Shown piece by piece: positions 26,735-35,141 of a stretch of 64,000 nucleotides of DNA. Made by a program: the position numbers and the translations under genes. Within the stretch, counting starts at the first letter, position 1, and every line of letters begins with the position of its first letter. The DNA comes from Bog-756 sp963699055 (GTDB lineage: Bacteria > Actinomycetota > Acidimicrobiia > Acidimicrobiales > RAAP-2). The stretch spans positions 682,001 to 746,000 of the forward strand of contig CAVOTA010000002.1 in assembly GCA_963699055.1 (NCBI GenBank), given 5' to 3'. The notes under the pieces are model-generated. The model made no database searches and had not been told where the DNA came from. It saw nothing but the letters and a program-made list of their open reading frames with translations.

Positions 26735-27460
26735 TCAGGCCACCCCGGGCAACCGCCAGGAGACCCGGTGGTGGGGAGTCGGACCCAGCCGGGCCAAGGC
26801 GTCGAGGTGGTCGGCGGTCCCGTAGCCCTTGTTGGAGGCCCAGCCGTAACCGGGGTACTCGGTGGCCAACCGGACCATGACGGCGTCCCGATCCACCTTG
26901 GCGAGGATGCTGGCCGCCGCCACCGAGGCACACGTGCGGTCGGCCCGGACCCGGGTCACGACCGGCGGTACGCGGTCGGGAGCGCCGCCGTCCGCGGTGC
27001 CGCCGTCCTGCGGCTCGCTCAGCCAGTCGTGGGAACCGTCGAGCAGGACCAGATCGGGCGGGCAGCGCAGCTGGGCCAGGGCACGCCGTCCGGCCAGGCC
27101 GAGGGCACCCACCACGCCGATACGGTCGACCTCGTCGGCGCCGGCCGCACCCACCGCCCACTCGCGTGCCCACGACTTCACGGCGGGCACCAGTCGTTCC
27201 CGGGCGGAGGCCGACAGGAGCTTGGAGTCGCGGACACCCGTCGGAGCCGGAGGGATGGCGGCGCCGACCACGACCACCCCCACGTGGACGGGTCCCGCCG
27301 GCGAACCCCGACCCACCTCGTCCATCGAGGCGAGCAGGGAGGCGCCGTCGCGGAGCAGCCGGCGCTCGACGCGGAGCGTGGGGACACCCGTACCCCTCCC
27401 GCCGATCCTGTGGTCCCCGGTGCCCGGCACGCCAGGCAGAACAGCTGCGGGAGGGGCCAT
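26735..27460 (-). CDS. rnhB: Ribonuclease HII
   Basis: 241 residues. Catalytic motif MDEVGRGSPAGPV lies near residue 45 (Asp, Glu), DSKLL follows, the third acidic residue is in ADRTCASVAAASILAKVDRD, and the C-terminus has GYGWASNKGYGTADH. It removes ribonucleotides and RNA primers from DNA. The N-terminal 40 residues precede the conserved core and are unusual; an internal start is possible. The chosen ATG 27460 has TAAGTT exactly 6 nt upstream, which supports it as a leaderless start. Confidence 0.92.
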   Translation of the reverse strand: MAPPAAVLPGVPGTGDHRIGGRGTGVPTLRVERRLLRDGASLLASMDEVGRGSPAGPVHVGVVVVGAAIPPAPTGVRDSKLLSASARERLVPAVKSWAREWAVGAAGADEVDRIGVVGALGLAGRRALAQLRCPPDLVLLDGSHDWLSEPQDGGTADGGAPDRVPPVVTRVRADRTCASVAAASILAKVDRDAVMVRLATEYPGYGWASNKGYGTADHLDALARLGPTPHHRVSWRLPGVA

Positions 27461-27466
27461 GCGCGC

Positions 27467-27472
27467 AACTTA
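27467..27472 (-). promoter_or_regulatory. -10 hexamer TAAGTT for a leaderless rnhB message
   Basis: Read on the - strand, TAAGTT is followed by six bases and then ATG 27460. This puts the predicted transcription start on the A of the start codon. No ribosome binding site is present. Confidence 0.5.
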
Positions 27473-27533
27473 TCGTCGGGCGCCGCCACGGCCGTGGACC
27501 GTCGGACGGCATCCTCGATCCGGGCCCGACCCG

Positions 27534-29105
27534 TCAGCCGAGCCGGGAGCGCACCACCTTTCCCATGGCGTTGCGGGGCAGTTCGTCGACGACCTGCACC
27601 CGGCGGGGCTGCTTGTAGGGGGCCAGGCGGTCGGCACAGAAGGCGCGGAGGGTCTCCACCGTCGGCGGGGTCCCGTCGGCGACGACCCACGCCGTGACCT
27701 CCTCGCCCCACTCGTCCGACGGTGTCCCCACCACCGCCACCTCGGCCACCCCGGGGCACCCGGCCAGCACGTCCTCCACCTCGGTCGGGTAGATGTTGAA
27801 GCCACCCGAGATGATGAGCTCCGTGGCCCGCCCGCGTATCGACAGGTAGCCGTCCACGTCCTCGCCGAGGTCGCCGGTGGCGAACCAGGGACCACCGCCG
27901 TCGCCGAGGTCGCGGAACGCCTCGGCCGTGGCGGCGTCCCGCTCGAAGTACCCGTCGAAGACGTTCGGCCCGCGCACCAGCACCTCGCCGGTCGCGTCGA
28001 CGGTGACCTCCACCCCCGGCAGGGGGAAGCCGACGGTACCCGCCCGGCGTTCGCCGACATACGGGTTCGACGTGTTCATCAGGGTCTCGGTCATGCCGTA
28101 CCGCTCGAGCACCACGGTGCCGATGGCGGCCGTCGCCGCCGCGTGCAGCTCGGCGGGCAGGGGAGCCGAACCCGACACGCACAGGCGCAGTCCGGCGAGG
28201 TCGGCCGCCCGGCCCGAGGCCATCAGCCGGTGGTACATGGTCGGGACCCCGAAGAAGAGCGTGGCCCGCTCCCCGACCGCCGTGTCGGCGACGGCGCCGG
28301 GATCGAAGCCGGGGAGCAGCACGGCCGCGCCGCCGGCGGTCAGCGTCCCGTAGGCCCCGACGGCCAGGCCGTGGGCGTGGAACACCGGGAGGCAGTGCAC
28401 GAGGCGGTCCTCGGGCGACATGCGCCAGGCCCGGGTGACCGACTCGGTGGCGGCCAGCAGGTTGCGGTGGCGGAGCACCGCGCCCTTGGGGGTGCCGGTC
28501 GTGCCGGAGGTGAAGCAGATCAGGGCCGGATCGTCCGGGGTGGCGGTGTCGAGCTCTCCCGGGTCGGCGTCGGCCAGCTCGAGCGCCGGCGAGGTGACCA
28601 CCGCCCCCGGGGCGGCCGTGCGGACCCACCCGGCCTGGTCGGGCCGGCCCACCACGGCCCCGGCGGCCCGCACGTCGCGCACGATGTGGGCCAATTCGCG
28701 CTCGGTGTAGGCCGTGTTGGCCGGCACGACGACGAGGCCGGCGCGCAGGGCGCCGACATGGGACACCAGGGCGTCCACCGACGAGGGGACCGACCACACC
28801 ACCCGGTCGCCCGACACCAGGCCCGCGCCGCGCAGTCGGCCGGCGGCCCTCCGGGTGGCCTCGTCGAAAGCTCCCGCCGTCGTCCACCGGCCATCCTCCT
28901 TCCACAGCGGCGACCCCGGCGCCGCGGCGAAGCGCCGGGCCCAGGCGTGCAGGAGGGTGCCCGACGCGACCAGTCCCGGGGCGTCCGCGGCGGGATCGGC
29001 CGCCAACGGGTCGTCGGGTCCGAGATGGTCACGCCAGGGACGCAGGGTGGGCTCCTCGTGGAATGGGCGGCCGATGATGGTCGGACGGTCGGCGGTACCG
29101 GCCAT
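27534..29105 (-). CDS. Acyl-CoA synthetase (AMP-forming, class I adenylate-forming enzyme)
   Basis: 523 residues. P-loop-like motif CFTSGTTGTPKGAVLRHRN lies in the middle, followed by ERYGMTETLMNTSNP, the hinge region WFATGDLGEDVDGYLSIRGR, and the C-terminal lysine in LPRNAMGKVVRSRLG. It would form acyl-AMP and then acyl-CoA; it most resembles the MatB/fatty-acyl group, but the substrate is unassigned. ATG 29105 begins the protein before the core; an alternative GTG at 29126 lies 6 nt after a TAAGAC hexamer and could be the start of a leaderless form. Confidence 0.87.
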   Translation of the reverse strand: MAGTADRPTIIGRPFHEEPTLRPWRDHLGPDDPLAADPAADAPGLVASGTLLHAWARRFAAAPGSPLWKEDGRWTTAGAFDEATRRAAGRLRGAGLVSGDRVVWSVPSSVDALVSHVGALRAGLVVVPANTAYTERELAHIVRDVRAAGAVVGRPDQAGWVRTAAPGAVVTSPALELADADPGELDTATPDDPALICFTSGTTGTPKGAVLRHRNLLAATESVTRAWRMSPEDRLVHCLPVFHAHGLAVGAYGTLTAGGAAVLLPGFDPGAVADTAVGERATLFFGVPTMYHRLMASGRAADLAGLRLCVSGSAPLPAELHAAATAAIGTVVLERYGMTETLMNTSNPYVGERRAGTVGFPLPGVEVTVDATGEVLVRGPNVFDGYFERDAATAEAFRDLGDGGGPWFATGDLGEDVDGYLSIRGRATELIISGGFNIYPTEVEDVLAGCPGVAEVAVVGTPSDEWGEEVTAWVVADGTPPTVETLRAFCADRLAPYKQPRRVQVVDELPRNAMGKVVRSRLG

Positions 29106-29170
29106 GGGGCCGCCGTCCGTGCACACGTTCTAGTCTTAGCCCATCGTCGACGGACCACCGAGGAGGCGTC

Positions 29171-29425
29171 ATGGGATTCATGGACAAGGTCAAGGCTCAG
29201 GCCGAGGTCGGACTGGCCAAGGCCAGCGAGGCCACCAAGGCCGGGCAGGAGAAGCTCGACCAGGCCACGGCCAAGCACAAGGCCGATGGACTGCTCCACG
29301 ATCTGGGCGCCGCCGTCTACGCCGAGCACGCCGGTCGCGGTACCGACCAGACGACGGCCGATGCCGAGCGCATCGTCGGTGAGCTCCAGGCCTACGAAGC
29401 GGAGTACGGGAACCTCCAGCCGTGA
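29171..29425 (+). CDS. Small charged helical protein of unknown function
   Basis: 84 residues. The first 50 are rich in Lys, Ala, Glu and Gln (MGFMDKVKAQAEVGLAKAS, then KAGQEKLDQATAKHKAD) and look like one long amphipathic helix; the C-terminal part, ADAERIVGELQAYEAEYG, is a second helix. No catalytic motif or signal peptide is seen. ATG 29171 follows a strong GAGGAGG site. Its stop overlaps the GH38 start (GTGA), so it should be cotranslated with the mannosidase. The pairing hints at a joint role, but I do not recognise the family. Confidence 0.8.
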   Translation: MGFMDKVKAQAEVGLAKASEATKAGQEKLDQATAKHKADGLLHDLGAAVYAEHAGRGTDQTTADAERIVGELQAYEAEYGNLQP

Positions 29426-32163
29426 ACCCACCGTCGTCGGGGCGGGGTGACGGGCCGGCCGACGGGACACGGCCGACCGAGCCGCGGGGGCGCCGGTCGG
29501 TCGCCGTGGTCCCCCACACCCACTGGGACCGGGAGTGGTACGCCCCGTTCCAGACCTACCGCCTGAAACTGGTCCGACTGGTCGACGAGCTGCTCGACCT
29601 CATGGAGTCGGACTCCTCGTACGCGCACTTCCTCCTCGACGGCCAGCTGGCCGTGGTGGACGACTACCTGGAGATCCGACCGGAGAACGAGGACCGCCTT
29701 CGGGCGCTGGCCGCCTCCGGCCGGCTCACCCTCGGGCCGTGGTACATCCTGATGGACGAGTTCCTGGTGTCGGGCGAGACGATCATCCGGAACCTGCAGA
29801 AGGGCATCCTGCGGGGAAGCGCCTTCGGCGGGGTCATGGAGGTCGGGTACCTCCCGGACATGTTCGGCCACGTGGCCCAGATGCCCCAGATCCTGGCCCA
29901 GTCCGGGCTGGACCACGCCGTCGTGTGGCGCGGCGTGCCGTCGGCGGTCGACCGCACGGCCTTCGTGTGGACGGCGCCCGACGGGTCGAGCGTGCGGGCG
30001 GAGTACCTGGTCGCCGGCTACGGCAACGGGGCCGCCCTTCCCGAGGACGCCAAGCAGCTGGTGCGCCGGCTCGGGTCGATGGTGGACGAGTTCACCGGCT
30101 ACCTGCGGCCGGGCGAGCCCCTGTTGCTCATGAACGGCTCGGACCACCTCCGGCCCCAGCCCTGGCTGGGCCGGGTGGTGGCCGAGGCGAACGCCCTCCA
30201 GGACGACCTCGACCTGTCGGTCACCTCACTGTCGGAGTACCTGGCCACCACCTCGTCGGACGGCCTGGTCGAGTGGCACGGCGAGCTGCGCTCCGGCGCC
30301 CGTTCCAACGTGCTCATGGGCGTCGCCTCCAACCGCGTGGACGTGAAGCAGGCTGCCGCCCGGGCCGAGCGCTCGCTCGAACAGCTGGCCGAGCCCCTGT
30401 CGGCCCTCTTCCTGCCGCCCCGGCGCTGGCCCGCCCCGTTCCTCGACGTGGCGTGGACCCTGCTCATCCGGAATTCGGCCCACGACTCGGTGTGCGCGTG
30501 CTCGGCGGACGACGTCGTGGACGCCGTGCTCCACCGCTACGCCGAGGCCCGCCACGTGGGTGAGGGTCTCACCGAGCAGGCCCTGGCCGCCGTCGGGCAC
30601 TCGATGGCCGCCGCCGGAACCGTGGTCGTCAACCCGTCGGCCCGCACCCGCTCGGGGATGGTCGACGTGGTCCTGCCCGCCCTGGACGATCCGGGTCCCG
30701 ACGTCCAGGTGCTGTCGGAGCGCACCGGCATCCCGGGGACCCTCACGCTCCACGGCGAGACCCTCCGCAACATGCTCGGCCTCCTGCAGGGCTCGCGGAT
30801 CGACGAGGACGCCTACATCACCGACGTGTCCCTGGTCGAGACCGAGGCCGGGCTCGACGTGACCCTGGCCATCGGGCCCGAGCACCGCGACGGCGTGCCG
30901 GTCGACGAGGTGAAGCGGGAGCTGTACTCCCTGCTCACCGCCCGTCCGGACACCGAGGTGCGCCTGATCGTCGACCAGCCGCCGGTGCGCCGGGTACTGG
31001 CCCGGACCGCCGGGGTCCCGGGCTTCGGATGGACCCGGTTCGCCGCCGCCGCCCTCGCCCACCCGGTGCACGTCTCGGGCGACCCCGTCACCGGGTGCAC
31101 GCTCACCAACGGGCTGGTGTCGGTGGTCGTCGATCCTGCCGACGGCACCTTCGCCGTCGACGGCATCCCCGGTTACGGACGCCTGGTGGACGGCGGCGAC
31201 CACGGCGACACCTACAACTACTCACCCCCGAACCACGACACCGTCGTCGACTCGCCGACCTCGGTGACGTTGGTCCCCGGTGAGGACGGCCCGGTGCGGG
31301 CCCGGCTCGACATCGTGGCCACCTACGAGTGGCCCGAGTTCGTGGACGGCGCCACGGCCAGCCGCCACGGGTCGACGTCGGTCACCGTCACGACCTCACT
31401 CGAGCTGCGTGCCGACGAGCCCACGGTGCGCGTCCGCACCCGGTTCACCAATCCGTCGCGCGACCACCGGCTCCGCGTCCACCTCCCTCTCCCCACCCCG
31501 GCGACCACCTCGCAGGCGGAGTCGGCGTTCACCGTGGTCGAACGGGGCCTGACGGCCGAGGGACGGGCCGAGGAGTTCGGCCTTCCCACCTTCCCGTCGC
31601 GGCGGTTCGTGCGTGCCGGCGGGCTCACGGTCGTGCACGAGGGTCTCCTCGAATACGAGCTGGTCGACGTCGTCGGGTCCGCCGACGGGTCCGGCCCGGT
31701 GGCCTCCACCCTGGCCCTGACGCTGCTGCGCTCCACCGGGATGCTCTCGCGCCTCGGCATGACGTTCCGCCCGCTGCCTGCCGGACCGATGGATCCCCTG
31801 GACGGCCCCCAGATGCTCGGTCCGGTGGATGTCCACTACGCCCTGTGCGTGGCCGAGGTCGACCCCTTCGCCCTGGTCGACGACGTGCTGCTCCCGCTGT
31901 GCGTGTCGGGCTCCTTCGGTGGTGGCGACCGACCCGAGCGGGGCACCGAGCTCACCGTGGAGGGCGCCGAGGTCTCCTCCGTCCGGCGGGTGGCCGACGC
32001 ACTCGAGGTGCGGGTGTTCAATCCGCACGACGACGCCACGACCGTGCGGGTGCCCGGTCGGTCGGGTTGGCTCGTCGACCTACGCGGGCGTGCCGTCGCC
32101 CCGTTCGAGGGCGCCTTCGACCTGGGTCCCCACCGCATCGCCACCGCCCGCCTCGACGGCTGA
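29422..32163 (+). CDS. Glycoside hydrolase family 38 (alpha-mannosidase-like)
   Basis: 913 residues. The GH38 zinc and nucleophile motifs are clear: PHTHWDREWYAPF (about residues 31-43), YLPDMFGHVAQMPQIL with the nucleophile Asp near residue 145, and LLLMNGSDHLRPQ. The middle helical domain has NSAHDSVCACSADDV with a conserved metal His, and a long beta-sandwich C-terminal half follows. No signal peptide, so cytoplasmic. The family cleaves alpha-mannosides, including mannosylglycerate and mannan breakdown products. GTG 29422 overlaps the stop of the preceding small gene. Its 3' end overlaps the convergent cyclase gene by 84 bp. Confidence 0.9.
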   Translation: MNPPSSGRGDGPADGTRPTEPRGRRSVAVVPHTHWDREWYAPFQTYRLKLVRLVDELLDLMESDSSYAHFLLDGQLAVVDDYLEIRPENEDRLRALAASGRLTLGPWYILMDEFLVSGETIIRNLQKGILRGSAFGGVMEVGYLPDMFGHVAQMPQILAQSGLDHAVVWRGVPSAVDRTAFVWTAPDGSSVRAEYLVAGYGNGAALPEDAKQLVRRLGSMVDEFTGYLRPGEPLLLMNGSDHLRPQPWLGRVVAEANALQDDLDLSVTSLSEYLATTSSDGLVEWHGELRSGARSNVLMGVASNRVDVKQAAARAERSLEQLAEPLSALFLPPRRWPAPFLDVAWTLLIRNSAHDSVCACSADDVVDAVLHRYAEARHVGEGLTEQALAAVGHSMAAAGTVVVNPSARTRSGMVDVVLPALDDPGPDVQVLSERTGIPGTLTLHGETLRNMLGLLQGSRIDEDAYITDVSLVETEAGLDVTLAIGPEHRDGVPVDEVKRELYSLLTARPDTEVRLIVDQPPVRRVLARTAGVPGFGWTRFAAAALAHPVHVSGDPVTGCTLTNGLVSVVVDPADGTFAVDGIPGYGRLVDGGDHGDTYNYSPPNHDTVVDSPTSVTLVPGEDGPVRARLDIVATYEWPEFVDGATASRHGSTSVTVTTSLELRADEPTVRVRTRFTNPSRDHRLRVHLPLPTPATTSQAESAFTVVERGLTAEGRAEEFGLPTFPSRRFVRAGGLTVVHEGLLEYELVDVVGSADGSGPVASTLALTLLRSTGMLSRLGMTFRPLPAGPMDPLDGPQMLGPVDVHYALCVAEVDPFALVDDVLLPLCVSGSFGGGDRPERGTELTVEGAEVSSVRRVADALEVRVFNPHDDATTVRVPGRSGWLVDLRGRAVAPFEGAFDLGPHRIATARLDG

Positions 32164-33441
32164 GCCGGCGGGGGCGGGGGCCGGGGCCGCAGGCTCCGGT
32201 CCGGGTGCCGTCCGGCCCGGGTGCTCCGGCTCGCCCCGCTCGCGGAGCTCGTCGAGCTCGCGCAGCACCTCGCCCAGGCGCTCCCACCGCATCGTCCGGC
32301 GGCGGTCCGCACCCGGCTCGGCGCCCGCCCGCACCAGCTTCCACATCTGCACCCGGCCGAGGTCCTTGAGGCTGCGGGTGCGCAGGGGGCGCGAGTCGAT
32401 GCCCGGTGCGCCCTCCACCTCCAGCGCGTCGCGCAGCTCGTCGGACGCCAGGACCGTGCCCGGGTGGGCGACGTTGACGAGCCGGCTCGCCAGGTTGACG
32501 ACCGGTCCGTAGTAGTCCCCGTCCTTGACCAGCACCGGCCCCACCGCAAGGGCGACACGGACATCGGACAGCAGGTCGTCGTCGGCATACGCCTCGGCCA
32601 GGCTGAGGCCGATCTGGGCCGCGCCGGTCGCCGTCGGCACGACGAACATGACCTCGTCGCCGATCATCTTGACCACCCGGCCGCCGAGCGCGACCACCGT
32701 GTCGTGGGCCAATTCCTCGAACCGGGCCACCACCGCGGCAAGCTCCTCGTCGCCGAGGTGCTGGCTCAGCATGGTGAATCCCACCATGTCGGCGAACCCC
32801 ACCGCCATGACCGGCCGTGCGCCCTCGTCGGTCCCGCGGGAGCGGTGGAGCATCGCCCGGCGGGTCGCCGCCTGGAGATGGCGCCGCCAGACGTACTCGA
32901 GCAGCCGGCCCATGGCCGGGATCGACTCCCCCGCCTGCTGCGCGAACAGGTCCGCGTCCAGGATGCTGTCCCCGGTGCCGAGCAGGATGGGGGTGGAACC
33001 CGGTGCCGCCTCCGCATCGGCGATGCGGGACATGGAGGAGCCGATGACCCGGGCCATCTGGACGGCGGTGTCGATGTCCACGAGGCCCATGGCCACCATG
33101 GACTGGAAGAGGTGCACGGCCTCGATGTCGAATTCGGTGAAGGCGGCTTCGTCGTCGTCCACGTCGGTGAACCCGAGCGCCCGCCAGAACCGGCGGGCCA
33201 CGTCGAGGGTGATGTCGGTGCGGGCCGCCACCTCGGCCTGGGTCATCCGGTGGCCGGCGGGGACCAGCATGCGGTCCACCACCAGCAGGTCGATCACGTC
33301 GTCCGCCACGGCCCCGTCGATCTCCTCGTCGGTGCACCCCAGTCCGTGCAGGAGGGTCCGCACCCGGGCGAGGGCGTCGATGCGGGCGTGTTCCCCGACT
33401 ACCTCCACGGGGTCGGGCAGGTGGGCGGGCACGGTGCCCAC
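32080..33441 (-). CDS. Class III adenylate/guanylate cyclase with N-terminal regulatory domain
   Basis: 453 residues, soluble. N-terminal about 200 residues resemble the autoinhibitory regulatory domain of mycobacterial pH-responsive cyclases (Rv1264 type): a helix-turn-helix-like TQAEVAARTDITLDVARRFW, then GFTDVDDDEAAFTEFD and AVQMARVIGSSMSRI. The catalytic domain has both metal aspartates, in GFADMVGFT and MIGDEVMF, followed by GPVLVKDGDYYGPVVNLASRL. It makes a cyclic nucleotide second messenger. The C-terminal 60 residues are Pro/Ala/Glu rich. The start may be GTG 33432 rather than 33441, because TAGGGT (33440-33445) overlaps the first GTG and suits the second. Confidence 0.88.
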   Translation of the reverse strand: MGTVPAHLPDPVEVVGEHARIDALARVRTLLHGLGCTDEEIDGAVADDVIDLLVVDRMLVPAGHRMTQAEVAARTDITLDVARRFWRALGFTDVDDDEAAFTEFDIEAVHLFQSMVAMGLVDIDTAVQMARVIGSSMSRIADAEAAPGSTPILLGTGDSILDADLFAQQAGESIPAMGRLLEYVWRRHLQAATRRAMLHRSRGTDEGARPVMAVGFADMVGFTMLSQHLGDEELAAVVARFEELAHDTVVALGGRVVKMIGDEVMFVVPTATGAAQIGLSLAEAYADDDLLSDVRVALAVGPVLVKDGDYYGPVVNLASRLVNVAHPGTVLASDELRDALEVEGAPGIDSRPLRTRSLKDLGRVQMWKLVRAGAEPGADRRRTMRWERLGEVLRELDELRERGEPEHPGRTAPGPEPAAPAPAPAGSAVEAGGGDAVGTQVEGALERGDGTPA

Positions 33442-33483
33442 CCTAGGCGTGTCCGGCCCTGTGGCGGGTCATCACCGGATGCC

Positions 33484-33489
33484 TACACT
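33484..33489 (+). promoter_or_regulatory. -10 hexamer TACACT for a leaderless cofC message
   Basis: TACACT is followed by exactly six bases and then GTG 33496, so the predicted +1 is the first base of the start codon. No ribosome binding site lies between. Confidence 0.55.
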
Positions 33490-33495
33490 GGCGAC

Positions 33496-34116
33496 GTGGC
33501 CCAACCAGGAGAGCTCCAGTCCGGCCGGGGCCTCGGCCTGGGACCCCGTGCCGTCCTCGTCCCGATCAAGGCGTTCCACGAGGCCAAGCGTCGCCTCGAC
33601 CACGCCCTCACGGCGACCGAGCGCGCCGACCTCGCACGGGCCATGGCCCAGCGGGTGGTGGACGCCGCCCATCCCCTCCCCGTGGTGGTGGTCTGCGACG
33701 ACAACGACGTCGCCGACTGGGCCCGGGCCCGCGGCGCCCTGGTGGTGTGGGAGCCGGGGCGCGGCCTCAACGGTGCCGTCGAAGCCGGTGTGGACCATCT
33801 GCGTGCCGCCGGCGTCGCCCACGTGACGGTGTCCCACGCCGACCTGCCCCGGGCCAGCGGACTGGCCGCCGTGGGCGACACCCCCGGCATCACCCTCGTG
33901 CCCGACCGCTACGGCAACGGGACGAACGTCATCGCCCTCCCCGTCGACACCGGGTTCCGCTTCTCCTACGGGCCGGGCAGCTTCGCCCGGCACCGGGCGG
34001 AAGCCGAACGGGTCGGGATGGTCCCCCGCGTCCTCGACCTTCCCGACCTGGCGTGGGACATCGACGAGCCCGCCGACGTGGTGCCGGTGGCGGCCCGCGG
34101 GACGAACGGTCCGTGA
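33496..34116 (+). CDS. cofC: 2-phospho-L-lactate guanylyltransferase-like protein
   Basis: 206 residues of the CofC/FbiD nucleotidyltransferase fold. It shows VLVPIKAFHEAKRRL (nucleotide loop with Lys), HVTVSHADLPRA (metal Asp) and LVPDRYGNGTNVIALP, as in coenzyme F420 biosynthesis enzymes that activate phospholactate or phosphoenolpyruvate with GTP. It is about the usual length. Stop overlaps the next gene as GTGA. No cofD/fbiA or cofE is in the window, so the F420 pathway must be completed elsewhere. Confidence 0.87.
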   Translation: MAQPGELQSGRGLGLGPRAVLVPIKAFHEAKRRLDHALTATERADLARAMAQRVVDAAHPLPVVVVCDDNDVADWARARGALVVWEPGRGLNGAVEAGVDHLRAAGVAHVTVSHADLPRASGLAAVGDTPGITLVPDRYGNGTNVIALPVDTGFRFSYGPGSFARHRAEAERVGMVPRVLDLPDLAWDIDEPADVVPVAARGTNGP

Positions 34117-34976
34117 CGAGCGTCGGTGCACCGGGCGAGGGACCACCGCTCGGGTCGGGACTCCCCGTCGGGGACCTGCTCGACACGTCGACCGTCACCG
34201 TCGACCTCCCCACCCCGACCAGTGCACTCGCCATCGGCGCCCACCCCGACGACGTCGAATTCGGGGCGGGCGCCACGTTGGCCAGGTGGGCCGCCGCCGG
34301 CTGCCGCATCCACCACCTCGTCCTCACCGACGGGTCCAAGGGGAGCTGGAACCCGGACGAGGACCTCGGCGACCTGGTCCGGTCACGCCGGCGGGAGTGC
34401 CTGGCGGCGGCCGCCCACCTCGACGGCGTCGCCGTCCGTGACGACGACGGGGAACGCGTCCTGTTCCTCGGCCGCGTCGACGGCGAGCTGGTGGACGACG
34501 AGGACACCCGACGCGACCTGGCCCGCGTGATCCGGACGCTCCGACCCCAGGTCCTGCTGGGGCACGACCCCTGGCGCCGCTACCGTCTCCATCCCGACCA
34601 CCGGGCCGCCGGGTTCCTCACGCTCGGCGCGTTGGTCGGCGCCCGGGACCCGCACTTCTTCGGCGACCTCGGGCTCGAGCCGCACCGACCCGAGACGCTC
34701 CTGCTGTGGGAGGCCGATCTCCCCAACCACGTCGAGCGGGCCGACGGGTTCGCGCCGGCCAAGATCGACGCGCTGCTGTGCCACCACAGCCAGCTGGTGA
34801 CCACGATGGGGGTCGATCCCGTGGACGGTCCAGGCTCCGTGGAGACCGCGGAGGCGGACGAACGCGCCGACACCCGGGCCGAGTTCGCCGGGCGGATCCA
34901 GTGGCAGCTCGCCCAGCACGGCTCACTCGTCGGCACGTCTGCAGGCGAGGCCTTCCACCGGATGGTCGGTCTCTAG
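34113..34976 (+). CDS. PIG-L family deacetylase
   Basis: 287 residues, LmbE-like zinc deacetylase fold. The AIGAHPDDVEFGAGATLARW motif supplies metal His, Asp and Asp, and HPDHRAAGFLTLGAL provides the distal His. Relatives include MshB and Mca of mycothiol metabolism and lipid GlcNAc deacetylases; the exact substrate is unclear. GTG 34113 overlaps the cofC stop by four bases, so the two genes are translationally coupled. The last codons and stop are the first unit of a 26-bp tandem repeat. Confidence 0.86.
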   Translation: MTSVGAPGEGPPLGSGLPVGDLLDTSTVTVDLPTPTSALAIGAHPDDVEFGAGATLARWAAAGCRIHHLVLTDGSKGSWNPDEDLGDLVRSRRRECLAAAAHLDGVAVRDDDGERVLFLGRVDGELVDDEDTRRDLARVIRTLRPQVLLGHDPWRRYRLHPDHRAAGFLTLGALVGARDPHFFGDLGLEPHRPETLLLWEADLPNHVERADGFAPAKIDALLCHHSQLVTTMGVDPVDGPGSVETAEADERADTRAEFAGRIQWQLAQHGSLVGTSAGEAFHRMVGL

Positions 34977-35035
34977 CCTGACGCCGGATGGTCGGTCGCT
35001 GGCCCGACGCCGGATGGTCGGTCGCTGGCCCGACG
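34958..35035. repeat. Three tandem 26-bp units covering the PIG-L gene end
   Basis: Units at 34958-34983, 34984-35009 and 35010-35035, each beginning CCGGATGGTCGGT. Units 2 and 3 are identical; unit 1 contains the deacetylase stop codon and differs from them at three positions near it. A fourth partial unit (CCGG) follows. It looks like local amplification of a gene terminus. Confidence 0.9.
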
Positions 35036-35067
35036 CCGGCATCGACCACTGACGGCGTCCGGACGCG

Positions 35068-35095
35068 TCGACAGGGGCCCGGAGGCCCCTGTCGA
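35068..35095. terminator. Perfect hairpin, bidirectional terminator
   Basis: Twelve-base arms (TCGACAGGGGCC and its complement) around the tetraloop CGGA, in the gap between the convergent PIG-L and HU/H1-like genes. It is the most regular stem in the window. It has no U-tract. Confidence 0.7.
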
Positions 35096-35141
35096 ACGGC
35101 AGGTCATTCGCGGCGTGCGACAGATTCGTCGCACGTGCGGA

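Noticed and set aside
34958..35035. 26-bp repeats as attachment sites of an integrated element
   Set aside because: The copies are directly adjacent with nothing between them, and no integrase is present in the window.
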